In this document: positions 7,557-17,198 of the stretch, piece by piece
How positions within the stretch are numbered: position 1 is the stretch's first letter
Layout: every line of letters starts with the position of its first letter
NCBI GenBank assembly: GCA_027452245.1
Contig: DAIDGW010000190.1
Location: 1-54,058, forward strand
Length of the DNA stretch: 54,058 nt
Reading direction: 5' to 3'
Origin: Acidobacteriaceae bacterium
Lineage (GTDB): Bacteria > Acidobacteriota > Terriglobia > Terriglobales > Acidobacteriaceae
Notes under the pieces: generated by a model
The model's input: only the letters and a program-made list of their open reading frames with translations
Told to the model about the DNA's origin: nothing
Databases searched by the model: none
Position numbers and translations under genes: made by a program

Positions 7557-8507
7557 ATGAGCCAAATCGCGGTCAGTTTCCTCAGACGTTGTTTTGCCCC
7601 GGAAGAGACCATTGCGGTACTGCTTCGCAGGCAGGATGCCGCAGCTCCCATGCAACGAGTCGTGCGATTGGAGCAGGTTTTGGAGACCCCATATATGGCG
7701 TGGCTCTCCTACGAGAACCAACATGGTCGCAACAATATCTATGTCGCTGCCAATCCGCTTCGCCCCGATAGCCGGAAGCGGACTAAAGAAAGCATCGCAT
7801 CTGTCCGGCATCTCTACCTCGACATAGATACCAATGGCGATGCTCGCCTCTCTGCGCTGCGGGCATCGGAGCTGGTGCCCCCGCCGACTTCTATCTTGTC
7901 CACATCCCCTGGCAAATATCAGGTGCTTTGGCGCGTCCAAGGCTACGACTTTGCGCGTCAGGAACAGACGCTCAAGCTGCTCGCCATTGCCTTCGGCGGC
8001 GATCCCGCTTGCACCGATTGCAACCGCGTTCTCCGCATCCCTGGTTTCCTCAATCGGAAGTACGACCCGCCCTACAAGGTCGCAGTCGAATATCCCGATG
8101 ATTCTGTCTGGACTGTTGATGATTTCTGTCTGGAAGATGCCGCATTCAGTGTCATGCAGGTTGCCTCTGCTTCAACACCTCGCAAGTCGCCGTTGAAGCC
8201 CAGCAATTCCGAAAGCGATTGGGCGTGGGTTTCCCATCAGCTTGCCCACGGCAAAGACGCCTTGACGCTCACACACGAGCTGGCTTCGCGCCGCTCGGAC
8301 AAGGCCAATCCTCTCTACTACGCGCAACGCACCATCGACGTGGCTTCTGCCCGTCTCTGGTTCATCGAAGGCAGTAGTTTCGACGATGTGATTTCGAAGC
8401 TCGAATCCCGCCGATGCTTCGAGCTTCCCGCCGCACTTTGCTCCGCTCGTGCGCGGGAGATTGCCACGACCGCACAACGCATGATGGCCCACCGAAAGCC
8501 CGCCTGA
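7557..8507 (+). CDS. RepB-like primase-domain protein
   Basis: A 316-residue protein resembling the DNA-primase RepB domain of mobile elements (archaeo-eukaryotic primase type). The pattern HLYLDIDTNG (about residues 84-93) supplies the acidic metal-binding pair. PTSILSTSPGKYQVLWRV (about 104-121) and CTDCNRVLRIPGFLNRKY are typical of this family. The C-terminal 100 residues are helical. Primases of this kind can start second-strand synthesis after conjugative transfer or support element replication. It sits between ssb and the putative oriT, which agrees with a DNA-processing role. Confidence 0.8.
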   Translation: MSQIAVSFLRRCFAPEETIAVLLRRQDAAAPMQRVVRLEQVLETPYMAWLSYENQHGRNNIYVAANPLRPDSRKRTKESIASVRHLYLDIDTNGDARLSALRASELVPPPTSILSTSPGKYQVLWRVQGYDFARQEQTLKLLAIAFGGDPACTDCNRVLRIPGFLNRKYDPPYKVAVEYPDDSVWTVDDFCLEDAAFSVMQVASASTPRKSPLKPSNSESDWAWVSHQLAHGKDALTLTHELASRRSDKANPLYYAQRTIDVASARLWFIEGSSFDDVISKLESRRCFELPAALCSARAREIATTAQRMMAHRKPA

Positions 8508-8530
8508 TTTCACTACCAAAGGAGAACGCA

Positions 8531-8845
8531 ATGCCACTGATTGAAGTCACTCAAATCCGCCGCGTAACCGCCCATGTTCGCTTCAATGAACCCGTCGTTA
8601 CGCAGATCAATCAATACGCAGCTTTCATCGGCGCTTCGCCCGATGAAGTCATCAATAAAGGGCTCGAATATCTGTTCGATAAAGACCGTGATTTCGCAGC
8701 CTTTCGAGCCTCCGATAAGTGCAAGGATGTGCCGGAGCTTCTAAAGCCCCGTCGCGCCAATGGAACGAAGGCCCCTCGCAGTAGCGCGAAGAAGCCTTCA
8801 GCCGGGGTGGAGCCAGTGGAATCCGTGGCGGTTCGGCGAGCATGA
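8531..8845 (+). CDS. Small putative DNA-binding (ribbon-helix-helix-like) protein
   Basis: A 104-residue protein starting at an ATG with AAAGGAG 7 bases upstream. Longer in-frame versions overlap the primase gene. Residues 12-50 (RVTAHVRFNEPVVTQINQYA, then a helix DEVINKGLEYLF) look like a beta strand followed by two helices, as in ribbon-helix-helix repressors. The tail is Lys/Pro/Ser-rich. It directly precedes the putative oriT and could bind it or act as a local repressor. The function is inferred from shape and position only. Confidence 0.65.
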   Translation: MPLIEVTQIRRVTAHVRFNEPVVTQINQYAAFIGASPDEVINKGLEYLFDKDRDFAAFRASDKCKDVPELLKPRRANGTKAPRSSAKKPSAGVEPVESVAVRRA

Positions 8846-8924
8846 TGTGCCCTCTACATCGGTGGCAGTACCGGAACGGTGCTTCGCACCGGATGTATTT
8901 CGACACTCCACCCCTCATAGGGTC

Positions 8925-8999
8925 GTGCAGGTATACCAACGTAAACCTGCACAAACAACAGCACATACGCTAAGGCCGGTATACGCAGGTATACCGGCC
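8925..8999 (+). other. Putative origin of transfer (oriT) with two perfect inverted repeats
   Basis: The 167-base gap before the accessory-protein gene holds an 8-bp inverted repeat (GTGCAGGT at 8925-8932, ACCTGCAC at 8945-8952) and an 11-bp perfect inverted repeat with a 4-base spacer (GGCCGGTATAC at 8974-8984, GTATACCGGCC at 8989-8999). The 11-mer GCAGGTATACC occurs as a direct repeat at 8927-8937 and 8985-8995. The following gene order is accessory protein, coupling protein, MobF relaxase, as next to the oriT of R388-like plasmids. MobF relaxases bind a hairpin beside the nick. The nick position itself cannot be read here. The repeats could also, or instead, be an operator for the gene at 9013. 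Confidence 0.65.
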
Positions 9000-9012
9000 C
9001 GGAGCTATCCAG

Positions 9013-9378
9013 ATGTCTCTTCTGAGTTCACAAAACGGCGCAAAGAAACCTGCCAACAAGACCGTGTTTCGCAACACCACACGATGCCTGAAGTTGACCG
9101 AAGAAGAGGCGCGATTGGTCGATGAAGTCGCCACGGCGAAGGGCGTTCCCCGTAGTGAATGGATGCGCGACGTGATCCTGCGTGAGCTGCGCTGCGAACC
9201 TGCGCCCGATGTTTCGTTGGCCGAGATTCTTGGAGTTCGCCTGCTGTTGGTCAATGTCCTGCGTCCGCTCGCCGCAGGACAGAATCTCTCGCTCGAAGCG
9301 TTCGACAAACTGCTTGACCAGATAAGCACTTTGAAACACGAGATGGCCGGGAAAGTCCTGGCCGATGGTAGGAGATAA
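9013..9378 (+). CDS. Relaxosome accessory protein (TrwA/MobC-like ribbon-helix-helix)
   Basis: A 121-residue basic protein, about the size of TrwA. The region CLKLTEEEARLVDEVATAKG then RSEWMRDVILRELR (about residues 24-60) fits a strand and two helices of a ribbon-helix-helix DNA-binding domain. The helical C-terminus probably oligomerises. Such proteins bind oriT, help the relaxase melt it and repress their own operon. It begins 13 bases after the inverted repeats at 8974-8999, the likely binding site. Its 3' end lies 4 bases before the coupling-protein start. Confidence 0.75.
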   Translation: MSLLSSQNGAKKPANKTVFRNTTRCLKLTEEEARLVDEVATAKGVPRSEWMRDVILRELRCEPAPDVSLAEILGVRLLLVNVLRPLAAGQNLSLEAFDKLLDQISTLKHEMAGKVLADGRR

Positions 9379-9382
9379 GACA

Positions 9383-11377
9383 ATGGCAAAGACAACGTGG
9401 GGTCGCAAAGAGACGATCATTTGGCCGCAGCACCGGCCCATCTATACCTATGGCGCAATCTTCATCGCCGCCTTTCTGACGGTCGTGTTTCTCTATGGCC
9501 GTCTTCAGTTCATCGGTATACCGTTGCAGCGGTTCTATATGCCGGTCTATGTGCGTACTTCCATCTTCGGATCATTCAGCAGGACGCACCGCAGCCAGTA
9601 CCGGATGCTCTTTCTGGCAGGGAGCGGCAGGAAGCCGAGTCCTGCCATGAATAACGATGTAGTGCGTGGGAAGACTCTGGAGCCGGGTGGTCGCATCATC
9701 CCTCTGGCGCTCTCTCCGGCAGCTCTCCAGCGTGGCGAAGACTTGTTGCTTCGTGGCCCGGTACGGAGCTATGTGGACGCCCGGTTGTGCGACTACCTCA
9801 AGGTCGCTGTCTATCACAATGACCTGTCCGCCATCCTGAAAATCCCGCTCCTCTGTGGTGCCGGAATTTTTCTGGCGCTGCTGCCGTTCGCCGTCGCCAA
9901 AGATGTGAGGCGGCAGAAGGCGCTTAAGTATGGACGGCGACTGAAAGGCCCCGAACGGCTCACGCCGCAGGCATTCAACCGTACCGTCAAAGGCGACGGC
10001 ATCGGCTTCAAAACGGACGACATGAAAGAGATGATTCGGATTCCTGCGAAGGCCGAAGCACAGCACATGCAGATCATCGGGGACACCGGTGCAGGAAAGT
10101 CCGCCTTAATGTTCCAGGTGCTTCGTCAGGTCCGCAGCCGCGAGGATTCGGCCATCGTGTATGATCCGGCCCGCGAGTTCGTGAAGCGATTTTACGACCC
10201 CACTCGCGGTGATGTGATTTTGAATCCACTGGATGCACGCTGCCCGTATTGGGGTCCAGCCGAAGACCTGCGTAGCCGCTCCGAAGCAAAGGCATTGGCC
10301 GCATCTCTCTTCCAGCCGCCGCAGGATCGGAAGGGTGAGTTTTTCATCGAGTCGCCGCAGAAAATCTTTGCCTTCCTGATGGCCTACGGGCCAACGCCGG
10401 ACGAGCTGGTGCAGTGGATGTCGAACCCGGATGAGATCGACCGCAGGTTGAAAGGAACGGAGCACGCGCACCTGATTGACCCGCGAGCACACCAGCAGCG
10501 GGCCGGTGTTCTCGGTTCTCTCGGACTGGTCGCAGATAGCTTGCGTTTGCTCCCGAAGAAGGGCGAAGGCAACGGGAGATGGACGGCTACCGAGTGGGTT
10601 GAGAAACGGCAGGGATGGATCTTCCTTACCTCGCTTCCCGCCGAACGCGAAGCGTTACGGCCCTTGCAGAGTTTGTGGATTGACTGGCTGGTGTTGCGGT
10701 TGTTGAATGAGCCGACCAAAGAACAAAAGCGTGTCTGGTTTGTGATTGATGAGCTGGCGAGCTTGCAGAAGTTGCCGCAGCTTCATACCGCCATTACGGA
10801 GAGCCGTAAGAGCCGGAATCCGGTCGTGCTTGGCTTTCAGGGCAAGGCACAACTTGAGTATCTTTACGGCCATCTGGCCGAGGTGATGCTATCGCAGCCT
10901 GCCACCAGCGTTTGGCTTACCACCAAAGAGCCGAATGCCGGGGAGTGGGTCTCGAAATTCATCGGCAAGGTCGAAATCGAAAGGCTACGCGAAACGCATT
11001 TTGATGGAACACGCGCGGGCCACAACTTCACCATCGAGAGGCAGGTTGAGCCGCTGGTACTGGAGTCGGAAATCTCCGGCCTCGCGGACCTCCACGCTTT
11101 TATGAAGTACCAGAATTTCGTAACGTACTTTTCATTTGCGTACTTCGATATGCCGGAGATTGCCAAGCCTTTTGAGCTGCGCGAGCGCCCCAATGACAAG
11201 CTGCCGTATGACCCAAGAGCCGTTCGTGTCAGCGGTCAGGAGTTGCAGCAAGTGCCGGAAGCCCCCGCTCCTCCGTCGCCCGAACCAAACGAGCCTGCGA
11301 CCTCGGAAGCCATACGACCCGAGCTTTCCCTGACCGCTGATGCCCACGAGGAACAGAACGTGATTACACACGGTTGA
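9383..11377 (+). CDS. traD: Type IV coupling protein (TrwB/TraD/VirD4 family)
   Basis: A 664-residue coupling ATPase that brings the relaxase-DNA complex to the secretion channel. I choose the ATG at 9383 because AGGAG lies 8 bases upstream; an in-frame ATG at 9365 overlaps the previous gene. Two N-terminal membrane segments (about 21-38 and 153-171) are followed by the nucleotide-binding domain: Walker A GDTGAGKSAL at about 233-242 and Walker B VWFVIDELASL near 445. It ends in a Pro/Glu-rich tail. The TrwB-type layout and the downstream MobF relaxase agree with each other. Confidence 0.92.
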   Translation: MAKTTWGRKETIIWPQHRPIYTYGAIFIAAFLTVVFLYGRLQFIGIPLQRFYMPVYVRTSIFGSFSRTHRSQYRMLFLAGSGRKPSPAMNNDVVRGKTLEPGGRIIPLALSPAALQRGEDLLLRGPVRSYVDARLCDYLKVAVYHNDLSAILKIPLLCGAGIFLALLPFAVAKDVRRQKALKYGRRLKGPERLTPQAFNRTVKGDGIGFKTDDMKEMIRIPAKAEAQHMQIIGDTGAGKSALMFQVLRQVRSREDSAIVYDPAREFVKRFYDPTRGDVILNPLDARCPYWGPAEDLRSRSEAKALAASLFQPPQDRKGEFFIESPQKIFAFLMAYGPTPDELVQWMSNPDEIDRRLKGTEHAHLIDPRAHQQRAGVLGSLGLVADSLRLLPKKGEGNGRWTATEWVEKRQGWIFLTSLPAEREALRPLQSLWIDWLVLRLLNEPTKEQKRVWFVIDELASLQKLPQLHTAITESRKSRNPVVLGFQGKAQLEYLYGHLAEVMLSQPATSVWLTTKEPNAGEWVSKFIGKVEIERLRETHFDGTRAGHNFTIERQVEPLVLESEISGLADLHAFMKYQNFVTYFSFAYFDMPEIAKPFELRERPNDKLPYDPRAVRVSGQELQQVPEAPAPPSPEPNEPATSEAIRPELSLTADAHEEQNVITHG

Positions 11378-11386
11378 GGAGTCGTC

Positions 11387-14170
11387 ATGCTGAATATCTC
11401 GAAGCCACTCTCCGCAAGCCAGGCCCAGACGTACCATGCGAAGGAGTTCACTGCCGCCGAGCAAAATTATTGGAAGCAGGGCGATACCATTCAAGGGGAA
11501 TGGCATGGCAGGCTGGCCGAGAACTTCGGCCTGTCTGGTGCTGTGGGCGCGGAAGAGTTTGCACGTCTGTCCGAGGGGCAACATCCAGAAACCGGCAAGC
11601 AGTTGGTATCGCATCGTACCGTCCATGAATACCGGAACGCTGATGGGAAGATGGTCTCGCCCGTAGAGCACCGCGCCGGTTGGGATGCGACGTTCTCCGC
11701 CCCCAAATCCATCTCTCTGACCGCGCTTGTAGGCGGCGATGACCGGGTGCGCGAGGCGCACCGCGAGGCAGTCAACGTTGCCTTGAACGAACTGGAGAGG
11801 TACACGCAGGCCCGCATCGGCGGCAACAATCCCGCCGAAACGACCGGGCAATTTGTTGCGGCGAAGTTCGAGCATGACACTGCCCGTCCGGTAGACGGAT
11901 ATTCCGCGCCGCAGCTCCACACGCATGTTGTCGTGTTCAATATGACCGAGCGCGATAACGGTAAGATGCGGGCATTGCAGCCGCATTCTCTCTTCGAGAG
12001 CCAGCAGTTTGCCACCGCTGTTTATCAATCCCATCTCACATACAAACTTCGCTCTCTCGGCTATGAGATCGAGGCTGGAAAGAGCGGAGCCCCGGACATC
12101 AAAGGCTATACGCAGGAGTACCTTGATGCCTCCAGCCCACGCCGCCAGCAGATCGAAGAGGCCCTGTCCCGTAGCGGCTTCACCGGGCCGGAGGCCGCAC
12201 AGATCGCCGCGCACAATACCCGCGATAAGAAGGTAGCTCTATCTCCCGACCAAATTCTGGCCGCACATAAACAGATTGCGGATGAGTTCGGCAATCAGGC
12301 CGACAAGGTTGTGGCCGAAGCGCGGGAACGAAGGAAGAAACAGGCACAGGAGCGACCGGAACAAGAGCGCCGCCAGCAAGTACGGGAGGCCGTCACCTTT
12401 GCCCGCGATAAAGGCTTTGAGCGCGAGGCCGTCATAGACGAACGCGCTCTCTACGTGGATGCCTTGCGCCGGGGCATGGGTGAGATGACCTACCCGGAGG
12501 TTCGCGCCAGCTTCGAGGTGCGTGTCGCCTCCGGCGAGTTCAGAGAGATTGCCGGTGATGCTAACAATGCGGGACGCAGGTTCACCACGGCGACGACGAT
12601 CAAGGCCGAGAATGAAGTCGTTCAGAAAGTGCAGGATGGGCAGAACCGCGCCCCGCAGATCATGCCGATTGAATCGGCAGTGCCGCTCTCGGAGTCCCGG
12701 CCTCATTTCAACGCCGCACAACGGCGAGTGATTGAAGAGGTGCTAATCTCCCGCGACCAGGTACAGGGATTGCAGGGGCGGGCCGGTTCGGGTAAGACTT
12801 CAGTGCTTGAAACCATACGCGAGGGTGCCGAAAAGAACGGCTACGCGGTGGAAGGTTTTGCGCCGACCTCGCGGGCGGCCAAGCAGCTCCGCGACGCTGG
12901 AATCAAAGCAGACACGTTGCAACGCTTCCTCGCAGGCGGCGGCCTGCAGGCCGCCGGCGATCCCGCGAGGAAGCATCTTTATATGGTCGATGAATCGTCC
13001 CTGGCATCGACGCAGCAGATGCGCGACTTCCTGAATAAGATCGGTCCGCAGGATAAGGTGCTCTTGATTGGTGACACGCGCCAGCATCAGGGCGTCGATG
13101 CCGGAAAGCCCTTCGAGCAGTTGCAGGAAGCTGGCATGAAGACGGCACAGCTTGACCAGATCGTGCGCCAAAAAGATCCCGCGCTACTCAAAGCCGTCGA
13201 GCATCTATCCAACAACGAGACGGCCATCGGCATCGAGATGCTTTCGCAGCAGGGGCGAATTACAGAGATTGTTGACCCGCAGGAGCGCATCGCGGCTATC
13301 GCCAAAAGTTACGCCGAACGTCCCGAAAATACGCTCATCGTGTCACCGGATAACGCTTCTCGCCGTGCCATCAATCAGGTCGTGCGGCAGGAGTTGCAGG
13401 CGCTTGGTGTCGTGGACAAGACCGATCATTCTATGCGCGTGCTGACGCCGCGCAACGACATGACCGGCGCGGATCGGGAGTGGGCAAATCGCTATCAGGC
13501 CGGAGATGTTTTGCATTACACACGAGGAAGCAAAGAGCATGGCATCGAAGCCAGAAGCTACGCCCAAGTCATCACCACGAACGCGAAGGAAAATCTTGTC
13601 ACCGTGCGAAAGCAGGACGGCCAGCAAGTGACCTATGACCCGTCACGGTTGCGCGGCATCGCTGCATACCGCGAGATCGAGCGCGAGTTTGCTATTGGCG
13701 AGAAAATTCAATTTACGGCTCCGAATCGGGACTTGCAAGTTGCTAACCGCGACCTCGGCACCATTCAGAAAATCGACGACGGCAAGATCAGCGTTCGCAT
13801 GGATGGGATGAAAGACCGCATCGTGCGCTTCGACGCCGCCGAAATGCGGCACTTTGACCACGGCTACGCCGTAACCTCGCACAGTTCGCAGGGACTTACC
13901 TCCGAGCGCGTGCTGGTCAACATGGACACGGAGGTTCACCCGGAATTGATTAGCTCACGGTTTGCCTATGTATCTGTCTCGCGGGCATCGCATGACGCAC
14001 AGATTTATACCAATGACGCCGCTTCACTTGCCGCGAGTCTCAGCCATGACGTGAGCAAGGCTTCCGCCGTCAGCTTCAGCAACAGCCAAAATCCATCTGT
14101 GAATGGCGGGTTCGCGCAAGCCGTAGCTCCGAAAGGGACAGCCGGTATTGGCCTCGGATTAGCCCCGTGA
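11387..14170 (+). CDS. traI: MobF-family conjugative relaxase with helicase domain (TraI/TrwC-like)
   Basis: A 927-residue relaxase-helicase that nicks oriT, stays bound to the 5' end and unwinds the strand. The N-terminal TrwC relaxase domain has Tyr16 (likely nucleophile) and Tyr28. WDATFSAPKSISL and the three-His metal site ending in PQLHTHVVVF (near residue 175) follow. The C-terminal RecD/SF1 helicase has Walker A GRAGSGKTS (near 466), YMVDESS (near 531) and LLIGDTRQHQ. The length is close to TrwC. GAGGAG at the coupling-protein stop serves as ribosome binding site. The next gene is convergent, so the transfer transcript ends here. Confidence 0.95.
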   Translation: MLNISKPLSASQAQTYHAKEFTAAEQNYWKQGDTIQGEWHGRLAENFGLSGAVGAEEFARLSEGQHPETGKQLVSHRTVHEYRNADGKMVSPVEHRAGWDATFSAPKSISLTALVGGDDRVREAHREAVNVALNELERYTQARIGGNNPAETTGQFVAAKFEHDTARPVDGYSAPQLHTHVVVFNMTERDNGKMRALQPHSLFESQQFATAVYQSHLTYKLRSLGYEIEAGKSGAPDIKGYTQEYLDASSPRRQQIEEALSRSGFTGPEAAQIAAHNTRDKKVALSPDQILAAHKQIADEFGNQADKVVAEARERRKKQAQERPEQERRQQVREAVTFARDKGFEREAVIDERALYVDALRRGMGEMTYPEVRASFEVRVASGEFREIAGDANNAGRRFTTATTIKAENEVVQKVQDGQNRAPQIMPIESAVPLSESRPHFNAAQRRVIEEVLISRDQVQGLQGRAGSGKTSVLETIREGAEKNGYAVEGFAPTSRAAKQLRDAGIKADTLQRFLAGGGLQAAGDPARKHLYMVDESSLASTQQMRDFLNKIGPQDKVLLIGDTRQHQGVDAGKPFEQLQEAGMKTAQLDQIVRQKDPALLKAVEHLSNNETAIGIEMLSQQGRITEIVDPQERIAAIAKSYAERPENTLIVSPDNASRRAINQVVRQELQALGVVDKTDHSMRVLTPRNDMTGADREWANRYQAGDVLHYTRGSKEHGIEARSYAQVITTNAKENLVTVRKQDGQQVTYDPSRLRGIAAYREIEREFAIGEKIQFTAPNRDLQVANRDLGTIQKIDDGKISVRMDGMKDRIVRFDAAEMRHFDHGYAVTSHSSQGLTSERVLVNMDTEVHPELISSRFAYVSVSRASHDAQIYTNDAASLAASLSHDVSKASAVSFSNSQNPSVNGGFAQAVAPKGTAGIGLGLAP

Positions 14171-14174
14171 TGTT

Positions 14175-15293
14175 TTATAGCGCGTCTTCGACGGGACGAA
14201 CCTCGAAGTCTTGTTTGTCCGAGCCGAAGTAACGTTTTCGTATCCAGAACGCAACATTAACCAAGCCGATCAATGCAGGCACTTCGATGAGCGGGCCAAC
14301 GACGCCGACGAACGCCTCTCCAGAATTCAAGCCAAAGACGGCGACCGCTACGGCAATCGCCAGCTCGAAATTGTTCCCGGCAGCCGTGAAAGAGAGCGTG
14401 GCCGATTGTGCATAGTCCGCTCCGAGCCGCTTGCCCATCCAAAAGCTGACCAAAAACATGATGAGGAAGTAGACAACGAGCGGGATTGCGATCTTTACCA
14501 CATCAAACGGCAGCCTGACGATAAGGTCGCCCTTTAGTGAGAACATGACCAGAATCGTGAACAGAAGCGCGACCAGAGTGAGAGGACTTATCCGGGGAAT
14601 GAAGCGCGTCCGATACCATGCCTCTCCTTTAAGACGAATCAGAACGAAGCGTGTCAGCATTCCTGCGACGAATGGAACCCCGAGGTAGAGGCCGACGCTC
14701 TTTGCGATTTGGCCGATCCCGATTTCGACAACGCTCCCCTCAAGCCCAAACCACTTTGGAAGTACCGTAAGGAAAGCCCAGGCATAGAGGCTATAGAAAA
14801 GCACTTGAAAGACGCTGTTGATTGCGACCAATCCGGCGACGTAATCCGTATCGCCTTCCGCAAGCTCATTCCAGACAAGCACCATCGCAATGCAACGTGC
14901 AATACCAATCAGGATGAGGCCGCGCATGTACGCCGGTTCGTTATGCAGGAAGACAATCGCGAGAGCGAACATCAGAGCCGGGCCGATAAGCCAGTTCTGT
15001 ACCAGTGACAGACCCAACACGCGCTTGTTGCGAAAGACCTCTCCCAGCTTCTCGTATCGGACCTTCGCCAGCGGAGGGAACATCATGATGATGAGTCCGA
15101 TGGCAATGGGGATATTTGTTGTGCCCGTCTGAAAGTGACTGACGAAGGACGCCGAGCTGGGGACGAAGTGACCAATGCCCACGCCGACGGCCATTGCGAG
15201 AAATATCCAGAGAGTAAGGAAGCGGTCTAAAAAAGACAGCTTCCTTCGTTGCGCGGGAGCGCATACACGGCCTTGCGTTATCGCTGAGGGCAT
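14175..15293 (-). CDS. acr3: Arsenite efflux pump, ACR3 type
   Basis: A 372-residue ACR3 (bile/arsenite/riboflavin transporter superfamily) permease that exports As(III). Ten membrane segments are visible. The family-essential Cys lies in [12 protein letters not shown] (Cys134), and the conserved Glu in [10 protein letters not shown] (Glu337). The start is the ATG 2 bases after the arsR stop, so the two genes are coupled; a longer reading would overlap arsR. The N-terminal 20 residues are poorly conserved in style. It ends 4 bases from the convergent relaxase gene. Confidence 0.93.
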   Translation of the reverse strand: MPSAITQGRVCAPAQRRKLSFLDRFLTLWIFLAMAVGVGIGHFVPSSASFVSHFQTGTTNIPIAIGLIIMMFPPLAKVRYEKLGEVFRNKRVLGLSLVQNWLIGPALMFALAIVFLHNEPAYMRGLILIGIARCIAMVLVWNELAEGDTDYVAGLVAINSVFQVLFYSLYAWAFLTVLPKWFGLEGSVVEIGIGQIAKSVGLYLGVPFVAGMLTRFVLIRLKGEAWYRTRFIPRISPLTLVALLFTILVMFSLKGDLIVRLPFDVVKIAIPLVVYFLIMFLVSFWMGKRLGADYAQSATLSFTAAGNNFELAIAVAVAVFGLNSGEAFVGVVGPLIEVPALIGLVNVAFWIRKRYFGSDKQDFEVRPVEDAL

Positions 15294-15295
15294 AT

Positions 15296-15712
15296 CTAGC
15301 AAGCCTCGCAGCACTGTTCCGCGACAACAGAGGGTAATGGAGCACCTTCGAGGGCGGGGTACTTCGAGGGGGAACAGCAAGCCTTTGTGAGACGTGCCTT
15401 GTCTGCCTGCATCGCTTTGTCTTCCTTCAGCCAATCGAGGGTCTGACGGAGAATTTGCGTTGCTCCAAGATGTGGCGGCATGACAATGCGATAGTGCATC
15501 CACTTGCCCTCTCGCCGCACCGAGACCATGCCAGCCTTACGCAGATACGCCAAATGCCGGGAGATTTTTGGCTGCGGACCTCCGAGGATTTCTACGAAGT
15601 AGCAGACACAAACCTCCTGGTCTCCCATGAGGTTGAGCAGACGGAGACGGGTGTTATCTCCAAGGGCTTGAAAGAACTGCTGCATGTCGAATGGTTGCGC
15701 TCGCCTTGCCAT
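15296..15712 (-). CDS. arsR: Arsenic-responsive ArsR repressor
   Basis: A 138-residue winged-helix ArsR/SmtB repressor. The As(III)-binding motif is present as [11 protein letters not shown] (Cys35 and Cys37), followed by the recognition helix [17 protein letters not shown] and the wing [12 protein letters not shown]. The C-terminus adds Cys pairs KACCSP and EQCCEAC, which may give extra metalloid sites. The start is chosen at MARRAQ, 78 bases from the divergent arsM start. A longer open frame continues into the arsM region and is not credible. It controls acr3 and probably the divergent arsM operon. Confidence 0.92.
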   Translation of the reverse strand: MARRAQPFDMQQFFQALGDNTRLRLLNLMGDQEVCVCYFVEILGGPQPKISRHLAYLRKAGMVSVRREGKWMHYRIVMPPHLGATQILRQTLDWLKEDKAMQADKARLTKACCSPSKYPALEGAPLPSVVAEQCCEAC

Positions 15713-15715
15713 AGA

Positions 15716-15758
15716 GAATGTATACGCCTTGACGAATACGAATGCAAGGGATACATTC
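15716..15758. promoter_or_regulatory. Inverted repeat in the arsR-arsM divergent promoter (candidate ArsR operator)
   Basis: GAATGTAT (15716-15723) and ATACATTC (15751-15758) form a perfect 8-bp inverted repeat with a 27-base spacer inside the 77-base gap between the two divergent ars transcription units. It begins 4 bases from the arsR start codon. The spacing is longer than in a classical ArsR operator, so each arm may be one half of a looped or double site. Binding by ArsR is inferred from position. Confidence 0.5.
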
Positions 15759-15789
15759 ACCCTAGCAAATATGTTTCGGAGGTGGTTGC

Positions 15790-16689
15790 ATGGCAGAACA
15801 GATTCTTGAGTCTGTGAGATCGAAGTATGGCGCAGTGGCACAAAGCACGCTATCGAGTAACGATGACGGCGTAAAGGCTGTTGCAGAAGCCTTTGGCTAT
15901 TCGGCGGAAGAGCTGACCTCGGTCCCCGCCGAGGCAAACATGGGTTTGTCTTGCGGAAACCCCACGGCAACTGCCCACATCCGGCGCGGTGAGGTGGTGG
16001 TCGATCTTGGTTCCGGTGGCGGATTGGATGTCTTTCTTGCCTCGAAAATGGTGGGGCCGGAGGGTCGTGCCGTCGGCATCGACATGACACCAGCCATGAT
16101 CGAGCGGGCCAGAGCCAACGCAACCGCTGGCGGCTATGCCAACGTGGAGTTCTACCAGTCCACCATCGACCGTATTCCTCTCCCTGATGCTTCTGTCGAT
16201 TGCGTCATCTCGAACTGTGTTCTCAACCTTGCACCCGATAAACCTGCTGTCTTCCGTGAGATCGCCCGCGTGCTGAAGCCAGGCGGCCGAGTCGCTGTTA
16301 GTGACATTGCCTTGAAGGGCGAGTTGCCCGAAGCCGTCGCCAGAAGCATGGCAGCCTATGTGGGTTGCATCGCTGGCGCAATCAAGATAAACGACTATCG
16401 CGCCGGTCTTCTCGCCGCCGGATTCGAGCACGTTGAGATCGTGGATAGTGGAGCCGACCTGAATGCGTACACAAAGGTAGAACATCAATCAGGTTGCTGT
16501 TCCCCAGCGATGGATGGAGAAGCCTGCTGCACTCCTGCATCCGATACGGCAGCATCACTCCATACGGAATTGACCGAACTGCTGACGCAGCATGACCTCA
16601 ATGCGGCAGCCGCAAGTGTGAAGGTCTATGCCATCAAGCCAAAGACCGTGGCGTCAGCTCCATGCTGCGACCCAACCTGCTGCGCTTAG
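15790..16689 (+). CDS. arsM: Arsenite S-adenosylmethionine methyltransferase
   Basis: A 299-residue ArsM, which methylates As(III) to mono-, di- and trimethyl forms using SAM. The SAM-binding motif is [13 protein letters not shown] (about 68-80), with the acidic residue in VGIDMTP. The three ArsM Cys positions are present: Cys55 in GLSCGNPTA, Cys141 in ISNCVLNL and Cys191 in YVGCIAGA. The C-terminal 65 residues carry further Cys pairs ([22 protein letters not shown]), likely metalloid-binding. GGAGG lies 8 bases before the ATG. It heads the + strand ars unit with two arsC genes. Confidence 0.94.
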   Translation: MAEQILESVRSKYGAVAQSTLSSNDDGVKAVAEAFGYSAEELTSVPAEANMGLSCGNPTATAHIRRGEVVVDLGSGGGLDVFLASKMVGPEGRAVGIDMTPAMIERARANATAGGYANVEFYQSTIDRIPLPDASVDCVISNCVLNLAPDKPAVFREIARVLKPGGRVAVSDIALKGELPEAVARSMAAYVGCIAGAIKINDYRAGLLAAGFEHVEIVDSGADLNAYTKVEHQSGCCSPAMDGEACCTPASDTAASLHTELTELLTQHDLNAAAASVKVYAIKPKTVASAPCCDPTCCA

Positions 16690-16695
16690 GAGCAC

Positions 16696-17187
16696 ATGAT
16701 GCCACGCTACAACATCCTGTTCCTATGCACAGGCAACTCTGCCCGCTCAATCATGGCCGAAGCCATTATGAATTGGAAAGGTAGAGCGAACTTTACCGCT
16801 TATAGTGCTGGAAGCCATCCATCGGGGACTGTTCGCCCGGAAGCGCTTCAGCAGATCGAAGCTGCCAGCCTGAGCACTGCCGGTCTGTACAGCAAGTCAT
16901 GGGACGAGTTCGCCAAACCAAATGCTCCGATGATGAACTTCGTTTTCACGGTCTGCGACAATGCCGCGAACGAAGTCTGCCCGGTGTGGCCAGGACAGCC
17001 GATCACCGCGCATTGGGGTGTGCCTGATCCAGCAGCCGCGACGGGAACACCCGAAGAGATCGACCGGGCTTATAGACAAGCCTTCTCCATTCTGGAGAGA
17101 CGCATCACCCTCATGCTTTCTCTTCCACTCGCCAGCCTGGATGCGATGGCACTAAAAAGCGAGTTGGACAACATCGGAAAGAAGTAA
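16696..17187 (+). CDS. arsC: Arsenate reductase / low-molecular-weight phosphatase-type ArsC (first copy)
   Basis: A 163-residue protein of the low-molecular-weight tyrosine phosphatase fold. The active site loop is CTGNSARS (C-x5-R, Cys11), and PDPAAATGTPEEI supplies the DP acid loop. Other cysteines (VCDNAANEVCP) lie in the position used by some thioredoxin-linked arsenate reductases. It reduces As(V) to As(III) for ACR3 and ArsM. TAGGAG precedes two adjacent ATGs (16696 and 16699), and either may be used. It starts 6 bases after arsM. Confidence 0.85.
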   Translation: MMPRYNILFLCTGNSARSIMAEAIMNWKGRANFTAYSAGSHPSGTVRPEALQQIEAASLSTAGLYSKSWDEFAKPNAPMMNFVFTVCDNAANEVCPVWPGQPITAHWGVPDPAAATGTPEEIDRAYRQAFSILERRITLMLSLPLASLDAMALKSELDNIGKK

Positions 17188-17198
17188 CAGGAGGTTTC

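Noticed and set aside
9515-9522. Third GGTATACC copy inside the coupling-protein gene, as a further oriT-type site
   Set aside because: An 8-base palindrome is likely by chance, and it lies in certain coding sequence without the flanking repeat.
11132-12214. Long minus-strand open frame across the coupling-protein and relaxase genes
   Set aside because: It overlaps two certain genes on the other strand and has no family features.
15713-16123. N-terminal extension of ArsR into the arsM gene
   Set aside because: The extension reads antisense to arsM, and the compact ArsR start at 15712 gives a normal-length repressor and a sensible divergent promoter.
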